A stretch of DNA of 43,827 bases, from positions 1-43,827 of the forward strand of contig JADBXP010000014.1 in NCBI GenBank assembly GCA_020403455.1, read 5' to 3'. Source of the stretch: Chitinophagaceae bacterium. Lineage in GTDB: Bacteria; Bacteroidota; Bacteroidia; Chitinophagales; Chitinophagaceae. The notes under the pieces are model-generated. The model saw only the letters and a list, made by a program, of their open reading frames with translations. It did not search any database and was not told the origin of the DNA. How positions within the stretch are numbered: position 1 is the stretch's first letter; the number at the start of each line of letters is the position of its first letter. The translations under genes and the position numbers were made by a program. Below are positions 8,446 to 17,091 of the stretch, one piece after another.

Positions 8446-8803
8446 TTTTACATTTTTTGCATGACCGGATGCTTATGACATGACCTGTGATTATGAGAAG
8501 GGAGAAAAGGATACCTGCCTCATGTAGCCATCCGAATTCTTCCTCAAAAAGTGATGAAAATAAAAAGCCGGCAAATGAGGAGAGTAAGAAGAAACTTAAT
8601 TTTTGATTTTGTCCTCTTTCTATTGATTTATAAATAGATAAAAAGGAGAGTAAGATGAAAAAATATTTTACCCCCGGGGTTTCGCTACTTCCAAAGCTAA
8701 ATGTGGTAAGCATCGGAATACCCAGGCAATGGACAATGCAGAGTGACGAGCCGGCAATGCCTATTATATCTGCTTTTTTAATTCTTGAATAGCTGTTGTT
8801 CAT
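8432..8803 (-). CDS. MerC-domain membrane protein
   Basis: 123 residues, about four membrane helices. The first helix contains CIVHCLGIP, the MerC-family cysteine pair preceding a proline, and the C-terminus ends in a cysteine-bearing polar tail (SCKKCKNEE). Classical MerC transports Hg(II); chromosomal homologues in Bacteroidota often sit with zinc-related genes, suggesting another soft metal. It overlaps the phosphatase gene by 14 bp and lies 26 bp after a permease gene. No merA, merP or merR is seen, so mercury resistance is unlikely. Confidence 0.8.
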   Translation of the reverse strand: MNNSYSRIKKADIIGIAGSSLCIVHCLGIPMLTTFSFGSSETPGVKYFFILLSFLSIYKSIERGQNQKLSFFLLSSFAGFLFSSLFEEEFGWLHEAGILFSLLIITGHVISIRSCKKCKNEEL

Positions 8804-8829
8804 TGAAAAATTTATAGATAAGACAAACT

Positions 8830-10149
8830 TTAGTCATTTAGTTCTTTAAGATAGTGTTGGTATCTGACGGAATCAACGACAACTTTGTTCCAGCTTTCGC
8901 TAGCCATGAGGCTTACTTTTTTATTAATTCTATTTTGAATTTTATTTCTGAATAACTGAAAGGAATAGTAGTCAGTGTCTGCGATTCCATTGTGTTTGTT
9001 TTGGAAAAACCCAACCGGATTTATCAAGTACATTTTTCTGATAAAGGAGTTTTTTTCTTCATGCAATACTTCAATTTTTCGGGTGGTTTCCTTCATCATA
9101 TTATTGACAAGATAGCTTACTGAATTATTAATGATCTCTTCATCTATGGTAGTATCTGAATAATGAAGTGAGTTTCTTAACTCGGGAAAGCTGGCTATTA
9201 AAAGATTTTTTATTTTTTCTTTGGGTAATTCACTTATTTTATCTGCTTCTTCTCTTTTGGCATCGAGTAGCTCCGTCATATATGTTGCCGGATAGTTGAG
9301 TGTTGTGAGTTGATGTGTTGTGCCGGGAAGTACAACAGTCAATGTGAGCCACAAGGCAACCATTACAATCGAAATGTTTTTACTGCCTGAAAAGGCAACG
9401 CTGACTATAAAGAAAATTGCCATCCAGCTTACAACGTATAAAAAAGTGTACAGAAAAAAGTGAAACATCTTACCGGGATCCTGTAACAAAGATTTCGTTA
9501 GTAAGGCGTAGGGCAGTGCAGTGAGTAGGATAGTTGCTACTATGATTATTAAGTAATATAGATACCTTCCGAGTATCCAGATCTTATGGTCTGTTACGCT
9601 GAGAAAAATTAGTTGCTCGAATCCAAGGTCTTTTTCCAAACCTCCTATGTTAAAAAGCAGTACTAGTAATATGGCTGGTAGTAAGAACAAAATGACAAAA
9701 CTGAAGTCAAGTGTACCTATGGCAAGCCTCTCGGGATTGGCAATTTCTTCTGCAAGATCTCCATCATAGGGCGTACTCCGGTTGGTAACTTGTTTGTAAT
9801 AGCCGAATTGCTCTGCTTGTCCGATGCTAAAAGGCATCAGGCTGGAGGGTTTTTTACATACCGGGGAGGGCGTATACCATAGTGACCAATAGGGCTCTCG
9901 AATATTTACCCAGGGACGATTTTCGGGACCTGACTTTCCTTCTGCGAACCATTGTACAACCTGATCGCTTGTTTTCTTGTTTTTTAGTTTGATTTTTTCA
10001 ATTTCTTCTGTCTGGGTTTGATATAGAGTATAACCGTTTTGAAGACCATAAATAGCTGCCACAAAAAATAATATGAGAGCGCCAATTTTATATGGATTTC
10101 TCTTAAAGTGTATATTTTCACTTCTAATAGATGATGCTATCAGACTCAT
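8830..10149 (-). CDS. ABC-2 type permease (DUF3526-like), second subunit
   Basis: 439 residues. One N-terminal membrane helix (about 23-42), a large extracytoplasmic loop, then a cluster of five helices (about 145-290) and a charged, helical C-terminal region. This matches ABC-2 permeases of the NosY/DUF3526 kind with a long periplasmic insertion. Its start overlaps the stop of the preceding permease by 4 bp (ATGA), indicating coupled translation. Together with the paired permease and the ATPase it should form one exporter or membrane-remodelling ABC complex. The substrate cannot be told from sequence. Confidence 0.8.
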   Translation of the reverse strand: MSLIASSIRSENIHFKRNPYKIGALILFFVAAIYGLQNGYTLYQTQTEEIEKIKLKNKKTSDQVVQWFAEGKSGPENRPWVNIREPYWSLWYTPSPVCKKPSSLMPFSIGQAEQFGYYKQVTNRSTPYDGDLAEEIANPERLAIGTLDFSFVILFLLPAILLVLLFNIGGLEKDLGFEQLIFLSVTDHKIWILGRYLYYLIIIVATILLTALPYALLTKSLLQDPGKMFHFFLYTFLYVVSWMAIFFIVSVAFSGSKNISIVMVALWLTLTVVLPGTTHQLTTLNYPATYMTELLDAKREEADKISELPKEKIKNLLIASFPELRNSLHYSDTTIDEEIINNSVSYLVNNMMKETTRKIEVLHEEKNSFIRKMYLINPVGFFQNKHNGIADTDYYSFQLFRNKIQNRINKKVSLMASESWNKVVVDSVRYQHYLKELND

Positions 10150-11549
10150 ACATATTCTTTTTTCTTTTCTTTAAAAAGTACGATGGTGGTAATCAGAGCA
10201 GCCCAGCCTATGAGGCAGAGCAGATCAATCCGGTAAGATTCCAATAGTGACCCCAGAGCAGGATTTCTGTACTCAAAATCTTTTATAGACTTAAAAAATT
10301 CATTGTTTTCGGTCCATTCCCATTCTCCGGTTTTCGACCCGCCAAAAGCATGTCTATCATTCAGCATTTTTATAAAATTCCTTCTGTATAATTCTGCCTG
10401 TTGCAAAAAATGAACATGGTGGTACATGTCTGTTCCACATAGACCCATGCTCAGATTTTGTAATGAAATGAATGGATTAATGATACCGGAGAGCTGATAA
10501 AATGTTTTTTGTTTTTTAAGGAGGGTATAGTTGTTACCGAAATGTTTATCCCATACCTGGTTGCCATACTCCTCGTCTGCTTGCATTCTGATTCCATCAT
10601 AGTTGATGGGCAAGTCCTTTACGTCGGTAACATTGTATTCTTTGAGAACTTTTTCTTTTAATTCTTTTTCTCTTTTGTCTGAAGGATTGTGCCCATCTAT
10701 TCCCTTTGCCCGATCTTCTTGCATAGCAGTCTGAAAGGCCTGTCGACTCGGAAGCCGGAAGGCCTTTTCACTCGTGTTGCCAAGAATTTTAGGAAGAAAA
10801 ATTGTCCAAAGCATCCACCCTGCTAAGGACATTGTAAGAACTGCAGTATTGTTTTTTAGTTTAGCCGATAAATAAATAGTGCCTATGACTATTATATAGT
10901 AATAAAGCGCAAAGACGACAAAAAGTAGTAGCAGTCTTTGTGTCTGGTCATAGTCTGGCGGCAGGGACAGCAGTTGTACGAAAAAGGTAATCGACAGGAG
11001 TAGTATTCCATATATCCAGATTGCAATTGATTTTGAAATGATCAATTGTGCAGTGGTCGCACCCTGTAAATACAGGAGTTTGACCCTGCCTGATTCTTTT
11101 TCGTTGCTCATGCTGTTGAATGCGAGGAAGATCAATAGAAGCGGGATGATGTACTGAAGAATGAGTGAGCTTTTCAGCTTTCCAAACTTTGACATTAGTA
11201 AGGACTGCGATGCTTCCGAATAAACAATTTCATTTTGAACATGGCCCTCTATTCTCAATACTTTACCCGTTATGTTATAGACACCTTCATCAAAATTTCC
11301 AATGGCCGTAACAGGCTTGTATAAATAGGTTCCATAATGAGCTGCAGAATGGGCATTCATGGAGTCGATGGCCTCCCATTTTTCGCGCATGTGCTGTTGT
11401 GCTTTTTGCTGATTTTCTTTTGACTGCTTCACCTCTTTGACAGAAATAATTGAAACAGCTATCAGCACCGCTGCAAAAAAAACCGAAGCTACCAGCAGCC
11501 CCTTATCTCTCCCCAAATTTTTCCATTCGTTTGCTACAATCGTTTTCAT
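10146..11549 (-). CDS. ABC-2 type permease (DUF3526-like), first subunit
   Basis: 467 residues. N-terminal helix with KTIVANEWKNLGRDKG before it, a typical ABC-2 start; long periplasmic loop to about residue 125; SMSNEKESGRVKLLYLQG before the helix cluster, a cytoplasmic motif common in gliding/NosY-type ABC-2 permeases; then a second large loop with several charged helices before the last membrane helix. It starts 10 bp after the ATPase gene and overlaps the second permease gene by 4 bp. Two related but distinct permeases imply a heterodimeric channel. Confidence 0.8.
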   Translation of the reverse strand: MKTIVANEWKNLGRDKGLLVASVFFAAVLIAVSIISVKEVKQSKENQQKAQQHMREKWEAIDSMNAHSAAHYGTYLYKPVTAIGNFDEGVYNITGKVLRIEGHVQNEIVYSEASQSLLMSKFGKLKSSLILQYIIPLLLIFLAFNSMSNEKESGRVKLLYLQGATTAQLIISKSIAIWIYGILLLSITFFVQLLSLPPDYDQTQRLLLLFVVFALYYYIIVIGTIYLSAKLKNNTAVLTMSLAGWMLWTIFLPKILGNTSEKAFRLPSRQAFQTAMQEDRAKGIDGHNPSDKREKELKEKVLKEYNVTDVKDLPINYDGIRMQADEEYGNQVWDKHFGNNYTLLKKQKTFYQLSGIINPFISLQNLSMGLCGTDMYHHVHFLQQAELYRRNFIKMLNDRHAFGGSKTGEWEWTENNEFFKSIKDFEYRNPALGSLLESYRIDLLCLIGWAALITTIVLFKEKKKEYV

Positions 11550-11559
11550 GTTGCCTGAT

Positions 11560-12261
11560 TTAGTCTTGCATGTAAGCCAAATAGATATTTTCTAATTCGG
11601 TGGCTGAAACTGAGGCAGCTGCCATTTCTTTAACCAGGGTCCCTTTCTTCATTATCCCAATACGGGTGCAGGTTTCCCTCACCCTGAAAAGATCATGTGA
11701 CGCCATCACAATGGTAGCTCCCCTCAAAGCCAGTTTGCCAAGTAGGGTCGACAACTCATTGCTGGCAACCGGATCCAGACCGCTGGCAGGTTCATCCAAA
11801 ATATACACCTTGGCGTTTTTTGCATAAGCAATCGCAATTCCAACCTTTTGGCGCATACCTTTAGAATATGTTTCTGTTCTTTTGTGGTGTGCATTTGTGT
11901 CTAAGCCACATTCAGTAAGAAAACCCGCCAATTCTTGGTCTGCATATTTTTTCCCGGAGATTTTACAGAAATATGCGAGATTCTCCATTCCCGTCAAATA
12001 AGGATACAGGCTTACACTTTCGGGAATATACCCTATCAGCGACCTGACTTCTTTAACATGCGCAGAGGTATCCAGGCCATCGATAAATGCTTTCCCTTGG
12101 TCTGGCTGCTGAAAACCCAGCAACATGTTCAGGGTGGTTGACTTTCCTGCACCATTGGAGCCAAGCAATCCGTATATCTCGCCCTCTGTTATTTGAAGAC
12201 TGAGGTTCTTTACCGCCGGGATACCCTTGAAGGATTTGCTGACATTATTGAGTATAATCAT
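11560..12261 (-). CDS. ABC transporter ATP-binding protein (NosF-like)
   Basis: 233 residues. Walker A GSNGAGKST (about 34-42), Q-loop region GYIPESVSLYPYLTG, signature YSKGMRQKV (the canonical LSGGQ varied to YSKGM, as in NosF/CcmA-type ATPases), Walker B VYILDEPASGLDP, and H-loop ASHD. It energises the two downstream permeases. First gene of the six-gene operon; two palindromes sit within 70 bp upstream of its start codon. The start codon follows directly from the conserved N-terminal strand (MIILNNVSKSF). Confidence 0.9.
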   Translation of the reverse strand: MIILNNVSKSFKGIPAVKNLSLQITEGEIYGLLGSNGAGKSTTLNMLLGFQQPDQGKAFIDGLDTSAHVKEVRSLIGYIPESVSLYPYLTGMENLAYFCKISGKKYADQELAGFLTECGLDTNAHHKRTETYSKGMRQKVGIAIAYAKNAKVYILDEPASGLDPVASNELSTLLGKLALRGATIVMASHDLFRVRETCTRIGIMKKGTLVKEMAAASVSATELENIYLAYMQD

Positions 12262-12271
12262 ACACTATGTA

Positions 12272-12290
12272 TTTGCAATGATGTTGCAAA
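12272..12290 (-). promoter_or_regulatory. Candidate metalloregulator operator 1
   Basis: Perfect inverted repeat TTTGCAA-5-TTGCAAA, centred about 20 bp upstream of the ATPase start codon. Read on the minus strand, a -7-like TAATTTG (12287-12293) overlaps its first arm, so a bound repressor would cover the transcription start. Length and dyad design fit a Fur-family (Zur-like) site; the regulator itself is not in the window. Confidence 0.5.
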
Positions 12291-12307
12291 TTAGTCCTTT
12301 TTTATTA

Positions 12308-12326
12308 AATGCAACATAGTTGCAAA
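12308..12326 (-). promoter_or_regulatory. Candidate metalloregulator operator 2
   Basis: Same 7-5-7 architecture as operator 1, with core TGCAAC-ATA-GTTGCA, centre-to-centre distance 36 bp. On the minus strand it covers the likely -33 region (GTTG at about 12312-12315, 18 bp from the -7-like box). Two like sites flanking one promoter is a strong repression layout. Confidence 0.5.
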
Positions 12327-12441
12327 CAAAAATGATTGGTTATGCTTAAAGCAGCAGGCCATCAACAGTGTTATACAAAAAGAAATGGTATGCGAAGAGG
12401 AAGCAACGGAAGGAATAAGACGATTACTCGTATTGGGTTGA

Positions 12442-12837
12442 TTATTTTTTCTTCGGAGAGGTGCCTCCAAGCGGTACTACATCCCTTAGGTCTAAGGAAC
12501 GGACCATAGCAAGAGTTCCCTGCTTGTATTTTTGAAAATGGGCAGATTGAATATGCGTTTCATAAGCTGCCTTGCTGGCATACGTCTCAATGATTAGGAT
12601 TTGATGGGGTCGTTCTTTTTCAGCCACCGCATACATTGACAATACCCCGGGTTCCTTTTTAAGAGAGGCTTCCATGTTCTCTTTTAAAAATTCAAGGTAC
12701 CTTTCCAGTTGCACCGGATCAACATCTATTTTCGCCAACCTTACATAGGGATCTTCCTTTTGAGCCGAAAGCGAAAAACTGATCATCATTGCCAGCAGAA
12801 AGAAAGGAATTTTTTTAAACCACAGAGCAGAAATCAT
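12442..12837 (-). CDS. Exported antibiotic-biosynthesis-monooxygenase-domain protein
   Basis: 131 residues. Signal peptide ends at about FSLSAQ. Residues ~30-115 form an ABM (dimeric ferredoxin-like) fold: VRLAKIDVDPVQLERYLEF, then EPGVLSMYAV, then ILIIETYASKAAYETH, and HFQKYKQGT. This is the pattern of YgiN-like quinol monooxygenases and related stress proteins. The ABM fold is normally cytoplasmic; a periplasmic, signal-bearing form is common in Bacteroidota but its substrate is unknown. Divergent from the GHL10 gene across only 41 bp. Confidence 0.8.
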   Translation of the reverse strand: MISALWFKKIPFFLLAMMISFSLSAQKEDPYVRLAKIDVDPVQLERYLEFLKENMEASLKKEPGVLSMYAVAEKERPHQILIIETYASKAAYETHIQSAHFQKYKQGTLAMVRSLDLRDVVPLGGTSPKKK

Positions 12838-12854
12838 ATTGTTTTTTATTCATG

Positions 12855-12868
12855 TATATTGCAATATA
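12855..12868. promoter_or_regulatory. 14-bp palindrome in divergent promoter
   Basis: TATATTGCAATATA is a perfect 14-bp palindrome in the 41 bp between the ABM-domain gene and the GHL10 gene. It must overlap at least one of the two promoters. It may bind a regulator controlling both, or simply be AT-rich promoter sequence. Confidence 0.35.
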
Positions 12869-12878
12869 ATAGGATTTC

Positions 12879-14702
12879 ATGCGGCTTTTCATAATTTTAT
12901 TTCTACTTCTTGTTGTATCGCTAACTCTTCCGGCCCAAACACCCAAAAGAGAATTACGCGGTAGTTGGATTTCTACAGTTTCCAATCTCGATTGGCCTTC
13001 CTCCCGTTCCTTAACGCCGGCACAGCAACGTACAGAGCTGACTGCCTTGCTGGATCAATTGAAATCAGCCGGCATCAATACGGTTTTCTTTCAGGTAAGA
13101 AGCCAATGTGACGCTGCTTATGTAAGTTCCATCGAGCCCTGGGCAGATATTTTCTCTACCTCCAACCTGGGGGCCGGGCCCAACCCTGTCTATGATCCCC
13201 TGCAATTTGCCATTGAAGAATGTAGGAAAAGAGGCCTTGAGATCCATGCCTGGTTCAATCCTTATCGTGCAGTTTCCAACTTTGGTAACATCAATAATTT
13301 TTCACCCAACCACATAGCCCGCCAACGCCCCGACCTATTATTGGCACAGGGATCCCTGCGCATTCTCGATCCCGGCATACCCGAAGTGCCGAATTATGTT
13401 ATCAGGGTAGTGATGGATGTGCTGCGCCGCTACGATGTAGATGGTATTCACTACGATGATTATTTCTATCCCTATCCGCCCGGAACGGGCGTAACTCCCT
13501 TCAATGATGATGCTACATTTGCACAACACAACCGCGGTTTTCCCAATACAACCACCGGCAGAAATGATTGGCGAAGAGCGAATATAGACACCATCATCAA
13601 GCGAACCTATGATAGTGTGCGCGCGGTCAAGCCCTGGGTGAAGTTTGGGGTTTCTCCCTTTGGCATCTGGGCCAATGCCGGTTCAGTAACCGGTGGCTCT
13701 GCGACGACCGGCTTACAAAGTTTCAGCGCAATATATGCCGATAGCAGAAAATGGATGCAGAATGACTGGATAGATTATTTGGTGCCACAAATTTATTGGA
13801 GCATTGGTTTGAGTGCAGCCAACTATTCCGTATTAGTACCCTGGTGGAATGCGCTTGGAGGAAGAAGACATTTGTACAGCGGTATGGCTGCCTACAAGAT
13901 CAATGTAGACAGCGATCCAAATTGGAACAATCCCGGACAAATTCCCGCACAGATACAATTGAATCGGTCGAATAACAATTTCAGTGGCTCGGTATTTTTC
14001 AGAGCGGCTAATATTCTGACCAATCCTAACGGTTTTAGGGACTCGCTGCGCAACAACTATTTTGCAAGACCTAGTTTACTGCCTGCCATGAGCTGGAAAG
14101 ACAACATAGCTCCCCAATCTCCCTCAGCATTGTCAGGAAATGTTATTGGAACATCGGTGAGCCTGAGCTGGACAGCACCACCGGCAACATCTGTTGAACT
14201 GGACAAGGCAAGACAGTATGTAGTGTACCGTTCCACACAGACACCGGTAAATATCGCCGACGCATCCCTGATCAGATTTATTTCTCCGGTGGATACACTT
14301 AGATATGTGGATGAAGCCGCTCCGGGAAATACCTATTATTATGTAGTCACTGCACTTGATCGACTCCACAATGAAAGTCCGGTATCCAATACTTTTTCAG
14401 CAACAATACTTCCCACTTCCATTTCAACACCTCCGCTCATTTCAGCAGTGCAGGCACTACAAGTATTTCCCAATCCATTGCAGCAGGAAGCATTGATCAA
14501 GTACCGAATGCAACAGGCCGCACGCGTACATATTCGGGTAACTGATCTGCAGGGAAAGACCATAGCGATTAGTAATCAAGGACTTCGTCAGACAGGTGAA
14601 CACCAACACCGCGTAGATGTTTCCTCCTGGTTGCCAGGTACCTATATCATTACATTGATAGCCGACAGGCACCAGATGAGCATATCGGTAGTGAAGCAAT
14701 AA
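12879..14702 (+). CDS. T9SS-exported GHL10 (DUF187) glycoside hydrolase-like protein
   Basis: 607 residues. Signal peptide to about LTLPAQ; GHL10 barrel from about 22 to 360 starting with KRELRGSWISTVSNLDWPSS, with AGINTVFFQVR, GLEIHAWFNPYR and YDVDGIHYDDYFYP (the likely acidic active-site region); a fibronectin type III-like domain at about 410-505; and a C-terminal T9SS type A sorting domain (about 525-607) recognised by LQVFPNPLQQEALIKY and the end WLPGTYIITL. The protein should cross the outer membrane by the type IX system. GHL10 enzymes act on bacterial or plant polysaccharides, often peptidoglycan-like or exopolysaccharide, but the substrate here is unknown. Confidence 0.9.
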   Translation: MRLFIILFLLLVVSLTLPAQTPKRELRGSWISTVSNLDWPSSRSLTPAQQRTELTALLDQLKSAGINTVFFQVRSQCDAAYVSSIEPWADIFSTSNLGAGPNPVYDPLQFAIEECRKRGLEIHAWFNPYRAVSNFGNINNFSPNHIARQRPDLLLAQGSLRILDPGIPEVPNYVIRVVMDVLRRYDVDGIHYDDYFYPYPPGTGVTPFNDDATFAQHNRGFPNTTTGRNDWRRANIDTIIKRTYDSVRAVKPWVKFGVSPFGIWANAGSVTGGSATTGLQSFSAIYADSRKWMQNDWIDYLVPQIYWSIGLSAANYSVLVPWWNALGGRRHLYSGMAAYKINVDSDPNWNNPGQIPAQIQLNRSNNNFSGSVFFRAANILTNPNGFRDSLRNNYFARPSLLPAMSWKDNIAPQSPSALSGNVIGTSVSLSWTAPPATSVELDKARQYVVYRSTQTPVNIADASLIRFISPVDTLRYVDEAAPGNTYYYVVTALDRLHNESPVSNTFSATILPTSISTPPLISAVQALQVFPNPLQQEALIKYRMQQAARVHIRVTDLQGKTIAISNQGLRQTGEHQHRVDVSSWLPGTYIITLIADRHQMSISVVKQ

Positions 14703-14870
14703 GTGGGAATTGCGTCCTTCTGTCCGTAGCCATTCCTAAGTATTTTTGGTCTTTTTTCTTTTCAATCTTTCCTCTCATCATTTAGTGCATCTTATCATGT
14801 ATTGATTTGGCTAATTTCAATATATCGGCAATGATTAAGTTGATCAGCAAGAATTTATTTTTTACGAGGT

Positions 14871-15566
14871 ATGAAAAAGTTACTTGAACTGCTACACTTT
14901 TTGAAGTCAAAAGAGCTCTTGCAGCTATTTACGATTTATTTGCGCTATTTGATTGGCGCAGCTTTCGTTGTTGCTGCATTTGTGATGGGCAAAATCATAC
15001 CCTTATTCGATGTTGAACAGTTAGATAAAGGACTGCCTCCCGGATTCACCTCATATGCTTTCGCTAGTTTTATTCATTCACCTCTTTATTGGAGCTTTAT
15101 TGGCTGGTCACAGATGATAGCCGGAATTTTATTGGTTACCCAGCGATTTGCCAGATTGGGAGTGGTTATCTATTTACCCATCATTCTAAACATATTTATA
15201 CTTACCTATTCCTATCATTTTTCCGGAACCGATATAGTTTCCGGTTTGATGTTATTGGCAGCAATCTATCTGGCAATTTGGGAGGGAGATAAACTACAGT
15301 ATTTATGGGTGGAGCCTGCCTTGGAAAACCTGCCACAACCAACGCAAAGTATCGAAAAATTACCTGTCTGGGGATGGGCTGGAAGCAGTATGGTTCTGAT
15401 AATCATGGTTTTCTTCCGCAAACTCCATCCGCTTTACCTGTGTTTGTTATGTCTACTAATGGGAATCATTGCCTTATTGATATACCTGATAAAGTACCGA
15501 AGGCGAAGGCTCATCATTGCAAGTAATTTATCTTTCGGGGGTAGAAATTCATCGTCTATTCCTTAA
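14871..15566 (+). CDS. DoxX-like integral membrane protein
   Basis: 231 residues with about six membrane helices. LRYLIGAAFVVAAFVMGKIIP followed by a loop and the helix containing WSFIGWSQMIAGILLVTQRFARLG resembles the DoxX/DoxX-like fold, in which the second helix carries Gln and the fourth a conserved Gly. The last helix is followed by a very basic segment (KYRRRR) and a non-conserved tail. No neighbours share its strand within a clear operon (229 bp to the next gene). Function unknown beyond family; DoxX-like proteins are linked to redox or membrane stress. Confidence 0.6.
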   Translation: MKKLLELLHFLKSKELLQLFTIYLRYLIGAAFVVAAFVMGKIIPLFDVEQLDKGLPPGFTSYAFASFIHSPLYWSFIGWSQMIAGILLVTQRFARLGVVIYLPIILNIFILTYSYHFSGTDIVSGLMLLAAIYLAIWEGDKLQYLWVEPALENLPQPTQSIEKLPVWGWAGSSMVLIIMVFFRKLHPLYLCLLCLLMGIIALLIYLIKYRRRRLIIASNLSFGGRNSSSIP

Positions 15567-15737
15567 AAAATATTTTCCTGAAAAATTATTGTATCAATAA
15601 AAACAATAATTTGCATGTAGGTACAGTTATTTAGAGGTGTGTTGTTCCCCCCAAGTATTGTACTCATAAGTGCCTGAAAGTCAATGGCATTAAGTTTCTG
15701 AAGCTCGTTTAAAATCCAATTCCTTTGAATTTTCTGC

Positions 15738-15773
15738 CGGCTGGCCTAATGATTAGGCCGCAGGTCTTTTTTC
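15738..15773 (+). terminator. Rho-independent terminator upstream of the pentapeptide gene
   Basis: GGCCTAATGATTAGGCC (15743-15759) is a symmetrical stem (GGCCT/AGGCC with an AATGATT loop) followed within 8 bp by a T run (15767-15773). It sits in the 229-bp gap and likely ends transcription from the DoxX-like gene. Confidence 0.55.
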
Positions 15774-15795
15774 ATCGAATTGAATTATCAGTCAA

Positions 15796-16599
15796 ATGAG
15801 TGATTTTACAAGGGCCGGAGTTATCAATCTGATTGCAATGGCACAGCATGGCCTCAATCTGAGGGGAGTTAATCTCGCAGATCTGAACCTCAATAACCTG
15901 GATTTCACCAGGGCCAATCTAGACAAATCCAATCTGGATGGAGCGATACTGGCAGGTGCTCTTTTGCAAGGTGCAAGATTAGTGGATGCCGGATTGTTTG
16001 CTGCTGACCTCACCGAAGCTGATCTATGTGAAGCCAATCTCACCAAAGCGAATCTGGCGGAAGCCAGTCTTTGTGGTGCCGACCTTACAGGAGCGGTGAT
16101 TGAAAGGGCTAATCTCGAAGGTGCCAATTTGGAAGGTGCGATTTTAGAACGTGCTGACCTTCGCGGAGCCAACCTGACCCAGGCCAACATGACCCGTGCC
16201 AATTTATCCGGGGCCTATTTATTCCGGGCCGATCTGAGTAAAGTTGATTTGAGAGGAGCTAGTTTTTCAGGCGCAATCTTGAAAGGAGCCATTTTGCATG
16301 CGGCTAATCTCAGCAATGTTGATTTGTCTAATGCTGACCTTACCAATGTAGATCTTCGCGGCGCGAATTTAACCGGTGCGAATTTAACCGGCGCCAATCT
16401 AACCGGTGCTTACTTGTTTCGTGCAGACTTCAGCAATGCAGATTTAAGCAGCACAAACTTTTCTGATTCCATTCTTCGCGGAGCCATTCTCCACAGCGCG
16501 AATCTTGCAGGCGCTAATCTAACGAATGCCGATATCACCAATGCAGATCTTACCAATGCTGAACTCATAGGGGCCAATATGAGTGATGTGGTGAAGTAA
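15796..16599 (+). CDS. Pentapeptide-repeat protein
   Basis: 267 residues, almost entirely A(D/N)LxX pentapeptides, which fold as a right-handed four-sided beta-helix. No other domain, signal peptide or Qnr-type loops are visible, so it is a soluble, probably dimeric, cytoplasmic protein. An internal duplication is clear: a ~60-residue block starting SGAYLFRADLSKVDLRGA (DNA from about 16207) recurs as TGAYLFRADFSNADLSS (from about 16402), and three successive near-identical LTGAN units precede the second copy. Some family members mimic DNA and protect gyrase; nothing here shows that. Confidence 0.85.
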   Translation: MSDFTRAGVINLIAMAQHGLNLRGVNLADLNLNNLDFTRANLDKSNLDGAILAGALLQGARLVDAGLFAADLTEADLCEANLTKANLAEASLCGADLTGAVIERANLEGANLEGAILERADLRGANLTQANMTRANLSGAYLFRADLSKVDLRGASFSGAILKGAILHAANLSNVDLSNADLTNVDLRGANLTGANLTGANLTGAYLFRADFSNADLSSTNFSDSILRGAILHSANLAGANLTNADITNADLTNAELIGANMSDVVK

Positions 16600-16659
16600 T
16601 TTATTGAAATCATTGGCTGCGGATTCAGATAAGTTCCCCGAGCGGGCTCTGATTTTTTT

Positions 16660-17091
16660 ATGAAATCATCACTTCTGCAACAAGCCATCAACATTTTTTT
16701 ATCTCGCCCTGCACTTCTTTTCCTGATAGATGGAATTGGAGCCCTACTCTCTGCTTCACTGCTACTTGTACTACACTGTTTCTTTCAGTTGACCAACGGA
16801 CTTCCCCCTACTATCGTTTATACACTCATTGGGGTTGCTTTCGTTTTATCTGCATTTTCACTGACTTCTGGTTGGCTGCTGAAAAGACACCATAGCCGAT
16901 ATCTTCGCCTTCTTGCTATTTTGAATGGTAGCTACCTGTTGGCAGTTTTTATAGTAATCTTTTATTATTTCAGCAGATTGGAACTTTTCTTACTTCTTTT
17001 TTTTCTCCTCGAATCGCTGGTGATTAGTTGCCTGATTTATCTGGAATGTAAAGCGGGAAATCAACTGATTCGTCAAGAAGATCTCCAATGA
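16660..17091 (+). CDS. Small four-helix membrane protein
   Basis: 143 residues; four hydrophobic helices at about 20-40, 48-70, 76-98 and 103-125, joined by short basic loops (LLKRHHSRY). Not assigned to a family. Begins 60 bp after the pentapeptide gene on the same strand and may be co-transcribed. Its last 19 bp overlap the 3' end of the convergent hexuronate transporter gene. Confidence 0.6.
   Translation: MKSSLLQQAINIFLSRPALLFLIDGIGALLSASLLLVLHCFFQLTNGLPPTIVYTLIGVAFVLSAFSLTSGWLLKRHHSRYLRLLAILNGSYLLAVFIVIFYYFSRLELFLLLFFLLESLVISCLIYLECKAGNQLIRQEDLQ

Noticed and set aside
8432..8803. Mercury-resistance operon
   Set aside because: Only a MerC-like gene is present; no merA, merP, merT or merR, and the neighbours are zinc-type genes.
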